A stretch of 64,000 bases of DNA from contig CM057158.1 in assembly GCA_029962745.1 (NCBI GenBank), positions 15,987,173 to 16,051,172 of the forward strand, written 5' to 3'. The stretch comes from Echinometra lucunter (taxonomy: Eukaryota > Echinodermata > Echinoidea > Camarodonta > Echinometridae). Position 1 is the stretch's first letter. Each line of letters starts with the position of its first letter. The position numbers and the translations under genes are program-made. Shown in pieces: positions 10,806-21,625 of the stretch. The notes beneath the pieces are model-generated. The model saw nothing but the letters and a program-made list of their open reading frames with translations, was not told the DNA's origin and did not search any database.

Positions 10806-12164
10806 CCTGTGAGCAGGGGCGTCGCTAGACTTTTTTTTAATGGGGGGGGGGGGTGTAGAGGCCAGATTGCCGACAAATTATGCCTTCGATTGCCGACAAC
10901 CAACGTCGACAAATTCAACTGTATAAAGCCCACGAGGCATGTTCAATTGTGTGCCTCTATTATATTTTCCTTCTAAATTATATTTGTTAACCTCACTTGC
11001 TGAATGTGTTAGCTTTCCGAAAACATTCTCTATCTAAATATAATACGAGCGAGCGCAGCGAGCGAGGAAAAATATACACTCTCTTTCGTAGAAGTGATAG
11101 TTCTTCATCAAACTATATGATGGGCTTAAAGATATCTAAATCATATATTTGGTCACCTCTCTCACATGATTCATTCGCTTTCAAAGACCATCCTAAATCG
11201 TAATATTATACGAGCGAGCACAGCGAGCGAGGAAAAAATCTATATACTCCTTATCATATAATCCTTTTCATGGTAGAAGTGAAAGTTCTTCATCCAAATA
11301 CATGATGGGCCTTTAAGATATCTATTTTGATATTTTGGTCACCTCTCTTACCTAATTTATTTGCTTTCAAAGACCATCCTGTATCTAAATATCATACGAG
11401 CGAGCGCAGCGAGCGAGGAAAAATATATATACTCTTTTTATGGTAGGTGATAACTCTTCATCAAAGTACATGATGGGCCTCGCTTGCCGAATTCGTTTGC
11501 TTTCCCAAATCCATCTTGTATCTGAATATTGTACAAGCGAGCGTAGCGAGCGAGGAAAAATACTCCTTTTCATGGTAGAAGTGAAAGTTCTTCATCAAAA
11601 TACACGATGGGCCTTTAAGATACCTATTGTGATATATTTGGTCACCTCTCCTACCTAATCTATTTGCTTTCAAAGACCATCCTGTATCTAAATATTATAC
11701 GAGCGAGCGCAACGAGCGAGGAAAAATATATTTACCCTTTTTTTTATGGTATAGAGGTGATAATTCTTCAACAAAATACATGATGGGCCCCAAAATATCT
11801 AAATTATATATTTGTTTATTTCACTTGGCAAATGTGTTTGTTTTCCGAAAACATCCTGTATCTTAATATAATACGAGCGAGCGCAGCGAGCGAGGAAAAA
11901 TAGGCTCTCTTTCGTGTTACCAGTGTTATTTCGTCGTTAAAATGCACAAGCAAATAAGCCGAATATATATGACTCTATTTGGGCACCTTACTCATCTTTC
12001 TTTTTTCTTTTTCCCTCCTTCCTCTTCCCTCTCCTTTCTCCCTCTCTCTCTCTCTCTCTCTTTTTTGCCGACAGCGATCGCGAATTTGCCGACAAGAATT
12101 TTTAATGGGGGGTGTCACACCCCCCCCCCCACACCCCCCCTCTAGCGACGCCCCTGCCTGTGAG
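10806..12164. mobile_element. non-autonomous hAT-like transposon, 1343 bp, with 8-bp target duplication
   Basis: An exact 8-bp direct repeat CCTGTGAG (10806-10813 and 12157-12164) flanks 10814-12156. The element starts CAGGGGCGTCGCTAGA and ends with the exact reverse complement TCTAGCGACGCCCCTG. An 8-bp duplication plus a CAGGG-type end is typical of hAT elements. A G-run lies just inside the left end and C-runs just inside the right end. There is no transposase ORF. The interior is built from six degenerate units of about 140-185 bp. Each has an ACGAGCGAGCGCAGCGAGCG-type motif followed by GAGGAAAAA, at about 11045, 11210, 11396, 11534, 11699 and 11873. Confidence 0.93.
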
Positions 12165-13740
12165 ATACTTAAAAACTAATAAATTGTATGGCATTGTATA
12201 TGAGGGCATTATTTTGATGTAAGGTGGCCAAGAATACAGTATATGAAGAAGGTAAAAGGTTGACATCAGTATGAAGTAGAAAATTTTTTGTGTAGAGTTG
12301 AAGAGGGAAGACAGAGCATTGTCATGGAGTTTCTTTTTTTCTGTTTTGGTGAGGTTGATCATGTTGATGTTGATTGGCTAATTTGTCATCGTGATAGTAA
12401 TCAAAATATGCGCTATCATGAATTTGTATAGAGCAGTATAATGTGCCGTATGGATAAAATCTTACATGGACATCTAATCGAATATCTCATTTGGTTCGAA
12501 TACAATCAAAGAAATGATATTCTAAAATTATCCACAGCCAAACTTTATTTGGACGGCAACATGACGCCCCCTCATACTTTCTCCTTCTACTCTGACGGCC
12601 TTGTGACGTTCGGACTTCAGCCGCATAAGCAAAATTCTTGCCAATCGCATTATCATACGTCACGGCTATTCACATGAATACTCGCGAGCAAATAGTATTG
12701 TGGTGGTCGGCGAAACTGAAAGCATTTTGTCCTGTCAATGTAATCGCAGAGACGGGCATTTCTAGATATGTGACAACCAGTAGTCTGTTTGTGAAGTGCA
12801 CCAGCTTGAATGGCGGTTTATCGGATCATTGCGTGGAGATGAGGAAGAAGCGAAGGAGAAAGAGAATTGGGGGGGGGGGGGAGAGAAGACGGGGGTGCAG
12901 AGAAAGAAAGAGAAAACAGACAAGCAATGGGAGATGTGTAGATAATTATGCATCAGTAACAAAGAAATAAAAAGAGATGAATTTGATGAAGGACCCATAT
13001 ATGGACAGAGAAAACATCAATTCTTTAAAAAGATAATGATATTTCACACTGAGCTGTAATGCTACAATTGTTGTACGGACAATGTTTCAACCTTCGTACT
13101 TTACAAGACGTTTTCTTTACTCGAAAATGTCCATTATTTATCGAATTGTAAAGGTGAATTCGTGCACAATTCTAGAACAGGGGAAGACCCCCATTTCTTT
13201 TAAAACATGTACCAGAACTACTTTATTGGATGATGCAATTGTGAATGCTCACGACGTCATATGCATGATAGCCCATGACAGATTTTGTCAGGTTCCTTTT
13301 TACGGTTGATTTATCATCGCATATTGTCAAGATGAATATCACTGAGCAATGTCATTCTGTATAATGTCAGTTGTTTTTTCTGGGTTCTGTGCATGTAATT
13401 TTTATATTTGCAAAAAATCATATCTTGTTATGTCGGGTGATTATCATGATTATGATAACGGTATGTAGGATCCCCCCCCCCCCCCCCCATTTTATAAGCA
13501 ATATACCTCAGAACACATAGTATTCAAAGCCAGACGGAAGATTAATATTATTGCTGTGGGTTCTGGGATACATCATGGGATTTCAATTTCTCTATGATTA
13601 TCAACACCTTATTGCCATTAACATTCCCACACGCGCACGACCCGCCGGGGACCAGGAGGGCTACAGCCCTTCAGAATTTTCAGACGATATTGATCACTTC
13701 AGTATTAAAGCAGCAACGTATTCTCTATGAAAATATTAAA
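12165..13740. other. intergenic, no gene seen
   Basis: Short frames here show no domain signature. It contains a G-run at about 12868-12881 and a C-run at about 13471-13488. Confidence 0.5.
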
Positions 13741-14051
13741 AAATAATGCTATCCTTTGAATTAAGGTTTCGATGGAGGTAGAACGTATGGAAGTAGAGGG
13801 CTTCACGGTACACCAAGTATTCTTTCTTGAAGATGAGTGTGGTCCTGAAAAGGACCTACTCACTCTCGACGTTCCAGTAAGCATGTTCTTGCCGTCCTCG
13901 GGAAAGGACGGTAAAAAGACATTCTCGTGACGACGGTAAGAACATGCTTACCGAAACGTCGAGAGTGTGTAGGTCCTTTTCAGGACCACACTCATCTTTA
14001 AGAAATAATACTTGGTGCCGTGAAGCCTTCTACTTCCATAAAATAATGCTA
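13741..14051. mobile_element. Penelope-like miniature palindrome with hammerhead-like arms and 11-12-bp flanking direct repeat
   Basis: Direct repeats AAATAATGCTA lie at 13741-13751 and 14041-14051, with one more matching base on the left, exactly 300 bp apart. Between them is a palindrome with arms of about 110 bp. From each end inward come GGAAGTAGA, a CTTCACGG-type block, TGAGTGTGGTCCTGAAAAGGACC and CTCGACGTT, then a GTAAGCATGTTCTT stem. Each arm carries a hammerhead-ribozyme-like segment, better kept in the right arm. The order TCCT-AAAA-AGGAC then CTCGACGTT also occurs at 61.13-61.24 kb beside the Penelope-like GIY-YIG ORF. I infer this is an internally deleted, head-to-head Penelope-like derivative. 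Confidence 0.75.
13919..13968 (+). ncRNA. hammerhead-ribozyme-like motif in palindrome arm
   Basis: Stem I ACATTCTC pairs with GAGAGTGT (8 bp, one G-U). The core reads GTGACGA where CTGANGA is expected. Stem II GGTAAG/CTTACC has a 6-base loop. Then come GAAAC and GTC, the expected cleavage triplet. Stem III would be very short, as reported for Penelope-like hammerheads. The C3-to-G change would break the C3-G8 core pair, and a C-C pair would sit at the base of stem II, so this copy is probably inactive. Confidence 0.55.
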
Positions 14052-15065
14052 GTACAAAATTGAAAGAAGGAGAAAAGTTAAAAAAAAAACAAAACAAAAA
14101 AAAAACCTACAACCAAAAAAAAAAACCACAAAAAAAAACAACCGCAATGGCCACCGATTAGTATGATTAGTTGTCACCTTTGAAAAAGTTGTCGACATTT
14201 ATTTTGTCATGTCTTTCGCAGACTCGATCATAATTATGTGATTATAAGTTGGTATTCGGCTACCGCTCATGGCGATGATGCCCATACGCCCTCGAACATT
14301 CCGAATGAGGCCTCCTTAAACTGGTTAAGAGGCACTCATTAACGATGACAAAAAATTATTTGATGGGCTGACAGTGATCTGTGGCCGCTCTTCATGGTGA
14401 GAAAGCTAAGTGAGGAAAGATTATATAGGTATCCAAGGTGTATAGCGTCGGCCATAAGATAAATCTTTTATGATATGAATATAAATATAAATAAAATTTA
14501 TGTAATAGGCCTATAAATAATTTTTATGCTTCGTAACCAAGTTGTTCTTTTATTGAGCCCATGAGTTTTTGACTTTAACAGAACGTCTTTTTCAAGTGAT
14601 TATCACATGATTATTGGATATAACCATATACGCGTACGAGGGGGGGGGGGGGGTGGTGTTTGGGGTGTTCAAACATGCCACTTTAGCAAAAGTGGGATGT
14701 TTTAGGTGTTTTAGGTGTTTTAATACTCCGTTTTTCTTCCTTTTGCATATAATATAATATTTTCCAACACCACTGAGAAAACCCATTATTTTTCTATTGG
14801 CTTGTCATGCTGTATCCTTCATAGCTAAGAACCCCCCCCCCCCCTCTTTTTTTCTTGGCTCGTCAGCTTATAGGGGGATAGAATACGGTGTGGAAATGGG
14901 GGAAATCGTTTTGTTTTTGTTGTTGTTTTTTTTTTGCTTGTCAGCAGGTCGGGAAACACCCCCTTCAAAAATACTGGGTTACCCTGTCGCATGCAGGAGG
15001 GTCAGGTGTGACATTATAAGCGCTATTACAAGAACCCATTCATGGAGGGGGGGGGGGTATGGGGA
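14052..15065. other. intergenic, A-rich and G/C-run sequence
   Basis: No gene supported. It contains an A/C-rich tract at about 14080-14145, a G-run at about 14640-14653 and a C-run at about 14830-14843. Confidence 0.5.
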
Positions 15066-15703
15066 CCGGCGTAAATCCGTTTTGAGGAGTGGGGGATGAT
15101 CGAATTTTTTGCCGAAATTTCTTGCGTGAACTCACACTTAAGTATACACACACACACACGCCCTTACTCACCCGAGCGGACCCCCCCCCCCACACACATA
15201 TAATTCTTTTAATTTGCGAGCGAGTGAAGCGATGGAGCGAAAAATAACCACCTTTTCGTTTTTAAGAGCATTTCAAATGGAAAATTCTACTATATGACCG
15301 TCGTTTATGACATTTTAACGAAAAATTTCACCAACTGATTAATTACAATATCATTTTCCCCTTAAAATGAGAGGGGACGATATTTATACAAATCAAATCA
15401 AATTTATTGAAATAAAATCCTGACATGTAAGGATTATCATCACAAAAAAAAAAATCGAAACACAACAAAACAAAAATTTAACGGAAACATATTAAATAAC
15501 ATAATATAACAAAACAAAGACGAATTATATAGAAAAAAAAAATTGTACATAACAAAAACATGATTGGAGTATACATGACAAAAACAAAGTAATGACATTA
15601 TCCAAGCAGAATCATCACATACCTGCCAACTCTGACATGCAAGAAGTAGGAACAAATAATTAAATATTAAAAAACAGGAACATTCTTAAATTTCCTTTTC
15701 AGT

Positions 15704-15738
<35 letters not shown>

Positions 15739-15822
15739 TATTAAATTGATGTACACGCCATCCCCCCTCTTGAAAAAAAGGGGGGGAGATTATATCCCCC
15801 ATCTCTCGGGATTTACGCCAAT
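15066..15822. mobile_element. inverted-repeat element, GGCGTAAATCC family copy 1
   Basis: The left end has GGCGTAAATCC (15068-15078) and the right end GGATTTACGCC (15809-15819). The interior includes a GCGAGCGAGTGAAGCGATGGAGCG motif (15218-15241) and C- and G-runs. A shorter related copy in the opposite orientation lies at 23831-24210. No transposase ORF. No exact target duplication found. Confidence 0.65.
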
Positions 15823-17116
15823 GGTTATGTGTGTGACTTTAATATTTTAAAGATCCAATACATCTACAGAAATATATAGCAAATATATTAAATTTCATTC
15901 TAATACTATATAATTTAATTTACCTCTTAGAATCTTTTCCATACATTTACATAATGGATTTGATTTGTCTTTATTCATTCGTGCTTCTGTAATACAAGTA
16001 ATTATATATTTCCTTGTAAGGAATGGGGAAAGTGCAGTCTAGACGCGAATGTTGCGTATAGAACCTATAGAGGTGCTGTCACTACTATTTTTGAAGTGTA
16101 ATATTGATTAGGCCTTTTCTCCCCTTGCTGACGTCATTAGAATATAAAACAATAATAAACTATAAGCAAGAAAATAAGTCATGATAAATAAGACAGATTG
16201 CCATGGTAACCAAGCAATGATGTCCGTCCATGCTCTGTTGAAACCATGGCAACGGCATTCACAGGAGAACGAGCATTTCACAGAGCTGAAGCGCTTCATG
16301 ATAATGATCTTTTGTTTTTTATTGTCTTTTCCTCTGTTTATTGCCCCATCTCCTTACCATTTCAATGTAATCTCCATAGTGTGAATGGTTGGCTGCATGT
16401 GTTCTTGCTTTCTTCCGCTTGGTGGATAGTAACGACACTTTTCTTCACGAAAGTAAAAGTGAAGTTTGCTCAAGGTAAAAGCTCCTTGGTGTAAAAAGAC
16501 TTGGCTCGAAGATTCTGTTCGCGGTTTTCCATTGGAAATGTATTATGTATCAAGAATAATTACGTTGGGGTTTCTTTATGTTTTGAAGGAGAATGAAGTA
16601 GAATAAAGTAGAAACGGATGGATGGGATTATATATTTATCTTTACATAATGGAGGTGTAAAGACTAGCTTCGTAAAATGTATATCAGATATTATAGATGT
16701 TTCTTCCCAGAAGCCCTGGTAGTGACATAATAATAATTATGATAAATCATTTTTATTCACATTGGATTCTTTATAATTATATTTTTATGGCGGACCTAAA
16801 TTGGGAAATTCCCAACATATAGCTTTCAAAGCTTTCAGGTCAACAAGATACACAAAATCTTTCAATACATTATTAGTTTGTTGACATGAGATAATGAAAG
16901 GAAGTCACCATAAGTTATTTTTTTGTCAAACCACATCACGCTTATGGATGTGGTTGATAGCCCACTGTCTGAAATGATAACGAATTCGTAGTAAATACAA
17001 ATATCCACAATGCCAAGTAATGGTTGACCACTGATGTTTGCCTCCGATGTCCTTGCCCTTGCGTACTCGCACTATAGGCAAATCCTTTTCAATTATTGTA
17101 TAATATATATATATAC

Positions 17117-17152
<36 letters not shown>

Positions 17153-17548
17153 CTTAAATGTGTAAATATGAATGTCCTAATTTCGCTTTCAGAATGCTCT
17201 AAACATTTCTTTGATATTCATGAAGCCCTATACCATATATACTAGTACTCTCTATTTGAAATCACGGAAACACACAACACAAACAAACACGCCCATGCAC
17301 ACAATACCTAATTCCTAAAATGGTGAATGTGAAGGGATTTTCGCTCTGTTGAAAATGCATCTTATTTGTTTATTCATTAATTTATTCATGGTTAAGAGGT
17401 TTTCACTCCCCTAACGACATATTTGTTTTTAGTTTAGTCATCACCCTCTTTAACGAGCATGTTTCGACATTAGTAGTATAGAAGCGTTCATCGAAAGCTT
17501 TCTTTGTTAACTATAGTTTCATGTACTTGTGTCTTGATAAAAATAATA
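15823..17548. other. intergenic, no gene seen
   Basis: AT-rich. (TA)n repeats lie at about 17100-17150. Nothing else supported. Confidence 0.5.
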
Positions 17549-18057
17549 TAGGTTTTCCCGCCCATTTTTGTCACCTCTTCATTCGTTTTCATCAGTTTTC
17601 AATTCAAATTCGTCCTGAGAAGCTAACTGCGTTCAAATCCCATGCAGGTTCAATTTCGTTAAAATGTCATTCATATTCGTCTTTGGTAAACCAAATTTAA
17701 AAGTTAAGCATTCAAATTCGTCAGTTGTCCCTGAAATTGTAATTGTGACAAGATCGTTGTCCGTCAATAAACCGTGTTATGTTTGGGAGACGAAATTGAA
17801 TGAATCTTTGATAAAATGAATACCAGTAGACGAAATTCATTTTGCTTTTTCGTGCCCATCTACAGTGACCGACGAATATGAATTGCCATTGGCGAAAATG
17901 GGTGACAAAACACAAAACTGAATGATTATGTTTCGATCGACCAATTAAAGACAAAATTGAAACAAGCATTCGCACACTTTACAGGACCAGAGAAAAAATT
18001 GAAAGCTCAATTTTTTAAATTGAATGAAGGGATGACGAAAATGGGCGGGAAAACCTA
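17549..18057. mobile_element. TIR element GGTTTTCCCGCC, copy 1 (505 bp)
   Basis: TA at 17549-17550 and 18056-18057 flanks 17551-18055. The ends are GGTTTTCCCGCCCATTTTTG and the reverse complement of GGTTTTCCCGCCCATTTTCG. The interior repeats ATTCAAATTCGTC and related words on both strands. No transposase. A TA target site suggests the Tc1/mariner class, but only by analogy. Confidence 0.85.
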
Positions 18058-18392
18058 ATACGTATATTCCACTGTGCACATGGGAAAAGGGATAAAACAT
18101 TGCATAATCTTAACAACAAATTGATGTGTTTTAAAACCTTTGCAGTGATTAAAAGAAATCATCTGTTCCTTTTCCTTTTAAAGAAATTACCATTGCCTTC
18201 CGCTTTGGGTGTGATGACTTACAGTATACTGCAGACGGCATTGTGGTTATAGATTAACACTATTCAAGCTATACAAACTATTCATAATTGCTCTGAAATG
18301 ATTATATTATTTAAGTTTTAATAATGTCAAATACCGATATAACATCATTTGGATTCATTGTTCACAATGATTGGTACTAGTTTGGACAATCA

Positions 18393-18475
<83 letters not shown>

Positions 18476-18771
18476 TTTTTTTTATGTGAGGAAGCAGATG
18501 ATGACAGCACACGAGTTCTGCTGCATGAATTGCTCTGCACAACCCATGTCGACTACGCATTTATTAAACGAAATATTTGAAATACTTCGAGCTGTCAGTC
18601 AAGCGGCACTTTAATGCATTCATATCGTTGTATCTCCCCTTCGCTTCGTTTCCCCGATCTCACTGATATGATTATACTCCATGTTGGAATGCCCAATTCA
18701 CACCGTACAAGACCTATACCCCATGCAGATCGACAACAGACCAAAAAATATATCACGCTTATGCCTCTTGG

Positions 18772-18817
<46 letters not shown>

Positions 18818-18929
18818 TCCCATTTGCTCTTTCCCTTCGTGTTTCCCCTCCCTCTCTTTCCTTCTCTGACTCTATTCTTCACTTTCTTGGTCCTACTACA
18901 AAGAATTCCTTTCGTTTTCCATTAAAATA
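18058..18929. other. intergenic with TA and CT microsatellites
   Basis: (TA)n at about 18396-18476 and (CT)n at about 18774-18813. The reading frames over them are artefacts. Confidence 0.8.
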
Positions 18930-20104
18930 TAGTTTCCCCCGCCGAATTCGTCAAAACAGCATTCAATTTCATGATCAAGCGTTCAAATTCAAGCAATTTA
19001 TAGTCCATCGTTTTTCCAGTGTTTCAATTTAACACCTTTTGGGTTCAATTCTTTTTTTAGACATTGAAATTAGTAAAAGTATCATTCAAATTAAATGTGA
19101 TTTGATTCAATTTGAAAATGAATAACCGTCATTCAATTTCACCAAGTTTGAGTGGAAGAAGAAATTCCTTGCTAAATCGCGGTTTCATTTTTATCCTTAG
19201 CATGTTTAGGCAATAACTTCCGCACTTTTGCCGTTCATTTAGAACAACGTAAGTGGTCTCTATCTCTTTTTCATTTTAATTTTTTATTCTATTTGATTCT
19301 TTATTTCTTTTCTGTCACTATACATTTGACATTCACATTTCATTTTTTTTTCAATATATATGTCATTATTCTTTTATTCTTCTGTGGTTTTATTCTTTAT
19401 CTTTGCATACAATTCAGTATAAAATGCCTGTCATACATGGTCATGGATTATTTTGTTGTGATCTTTATTTGCATATTTGTGTGAGGGTTTCTTTTCATAT
19501 ATTTTTTCAAAAAATCTTTTTCTTAGCCTTTTTTCCCCATCTTTTTAAAATCATAGTCTCTCGTTTTCTTTAAGTTGCTTGACACTCATCAGTATGTTTC
19601 ATCCCTTGATTTACTGACCATTCAGACACCAGGGCATATAATGTCTGGGAATGGTTGAACCATTTATTTAGGTTACCTTTGTAATGAGAGCTATCTGCTA
19701 AATGCTAATGAATCTCAATCTGGTTCTTTCTACATTCATAATTTTCATATAAGCAGAAACGCACATTGACTGATTACCATAAGATGAAAAACATTGCACT
19801 AATGTCAAAACTGTATGCCTATTCATGAAATTGTATGGCAAGATTCTTCCAACGTCATGTCCTGCGCGAATTGGAATGCTGTTTGCACAAATTTGAATGT
19901 TGTTTACACAGATAATTAAATGAAATTAACTTTCTGCACTTTTGTATTCTAATAATAGTAAATGGCATGCTTAAAAAAATCAAACTGAACGATTGTATTT
20001 GCTTTTCAAATGTTAATCCACATTGTCAATCAATTTCGCGTGAAATTGAACGAAAATATCGTTGATTCCGATGATAAGTTTACGAAGATGGGCGGGAAAA
20101 CCTG
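18930..20104. mobile_element. TIR element GGTTTTCCCGCC family, copy 2 (about 1.17 kb)
   Basis: The left end GTTTCCCCCGCCGAATTCGTC and the right end ...AAGATGGGCGGGAAAACC are degraded versions of the termini at 17551-18055. The interior again carries many ATTCAATTT/ATTCAAATTC words. The middle (about 19200-19800) is AT-rich and unrelated to copy 1, so the element may be longer or carry an insertion. Confidence 0.65.
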
Positions 20105-21395
20105 TACTATTCTGCAAATACAATTGTTCAAATTACCTTGTGATTTCGAATGATATCATCATTGTGTTTTTCTCTATTTATCTTTATCCTTGCCGTGCAG
20201 GTAAAAACGACTGAAGCGGAAATTTAGAGAATATGAGATGACCTCGGAATATTTTGTTTGTCCACGACTGCTTACCACCCCCCCCAATCCTCCTTCTCCA
20301 TCGATCACCACCCGTCTCCGATCTTGCTTGCTCGTTCAAGCTCCTGTGCAATATCCGGCAGGTGAGTTGATATTTTGATTGGAAGACAACAATTAAGTCA
20401 GAAACATTTATTTTTCTTGAAATCTGCTTATATATAGTAAAGGCCGTATGCAGGAATCTTTTCTGGAGGGGGGGGGGGGGGCAAGAATATGTAAAATGTT
20501 CGAGGGAGCGCCCAAGCGAGGAAGCAAAGCGACCGAGCGGGGCACGATGGAGATTTTGCATTTTACAATTAAAATTGAACGATCTGGTGCACACTTTGGT
20601 TGGAATTTTTGAAAAAAAAATTCAATAAAAATGTGAAGCAATTGCCCCCTGCCCCCCCCCCCCGCTGCGTAGGGCCATGCTTACAGTCATTATCTTGCTG
20701 CCCCTATAAAATTCGCGATGATTGATGTTGTAATGTTTGTGAGCTTTTGAATAGCGGTAACCACGGTAACCATTGAATAATTCATTTTACTACCCCAAAA
20801 TATTCCAGGATGCCACTGTTTCGTTCTGACGAACTGAAAGGGTAAAGCTGAACTCGTGCACAGTATCGTAAGGCTAGACTAGTCATGTGATTTAATAGGA
20901 ACAACTTGAAAATTTTATCTTTCCCATCGCGTATTGAGTCATATGCTATCTCTCTCTAGAGATGAGGCCGGATTTCAAGGTATCTGCTGTTCCTCAGTTC
21001 AATGATGAAATAACTAAAATTAAGTATAAAAGAGTGTCTTTCGAAAAAAAGAAATAGTCCTTTGAACAAGTAAATGTTTCTTTCAAGGCATGGTAGCGTG
21101 CTGATTGATAAGCTAGACGGAAGATGTGGCTCGAAACGTAAATGTGGAAGATAAAATCAGTTACATCAATAAAACTACTGGAAGTTTCGATTCATCTTTT
21201 CTAATTGAGAACTCTTCTTTAAGAATAAGATAATTTGATTTAATTCAAATAAACATAATTTAAATACCTAGTCAAATAATGTCCATAAGGAAACTCCATA
21301 TTCCATTGTACTGATCATGTTCATACTGGTATTCACATCCCCCAAATCCATGCAGGCCTAGCAATACCGTGACATTGGTACCAAATTTAGCCTTT
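20105..21395. other. intergenic upstream of the Nudix gene
   Basis: It includes a small G/C-run-bounded inverted repeat at about 20440-20685 (GGCCGTATGCAGG against CTGCGTAGGGCC) with a GCGAGGAAGCAAAGCGACCGAGCG motif inside. A sequence resembling a hammerhead or Penelope end lies at about 21097-21145. No clear promoter was recognised for the gene that follows. Confidence 0.45.
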
Positions 21396-21625
21396 ATGCA
21401 AACGGTTTCATCTACGAATCCCATGATGCCTTCAGAGAACTGGGAAGAACCGTCACTCGATGACGTCATGGATAGGTTTCGGACTCGTGATGCGGCAAAC
21501 TTCTTTTCTCGATTCCCTGATGCACGCCAGGAATTCTTCAAGGATGAGAAGAACCGCGGGGAAGCAGCCGTGCTCGTCCCGCTACTCTACGATCACGACC
21601 ACTGGAGGATCATGATGACAGTCAG
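21396..21625 (+). CDS. NUDT7: Nudix gene exon 1
   Basis: Encodes residues 1-76 and two bases of codon 77. It contains AAVLVPLL, the first strand of the Nudix fold, and ends MMTVR at the donor AG|GTATAA. A second in-frame Met pair lies at 21423. Confidence 0.88.

Noticed and set aside
11045..11900. Six evenly spaced GC-rich motifs as a CRISPR-like array
   Set aside because: The intervening sequences are related to each other, not unique, and the array lies between hAT TIRs.
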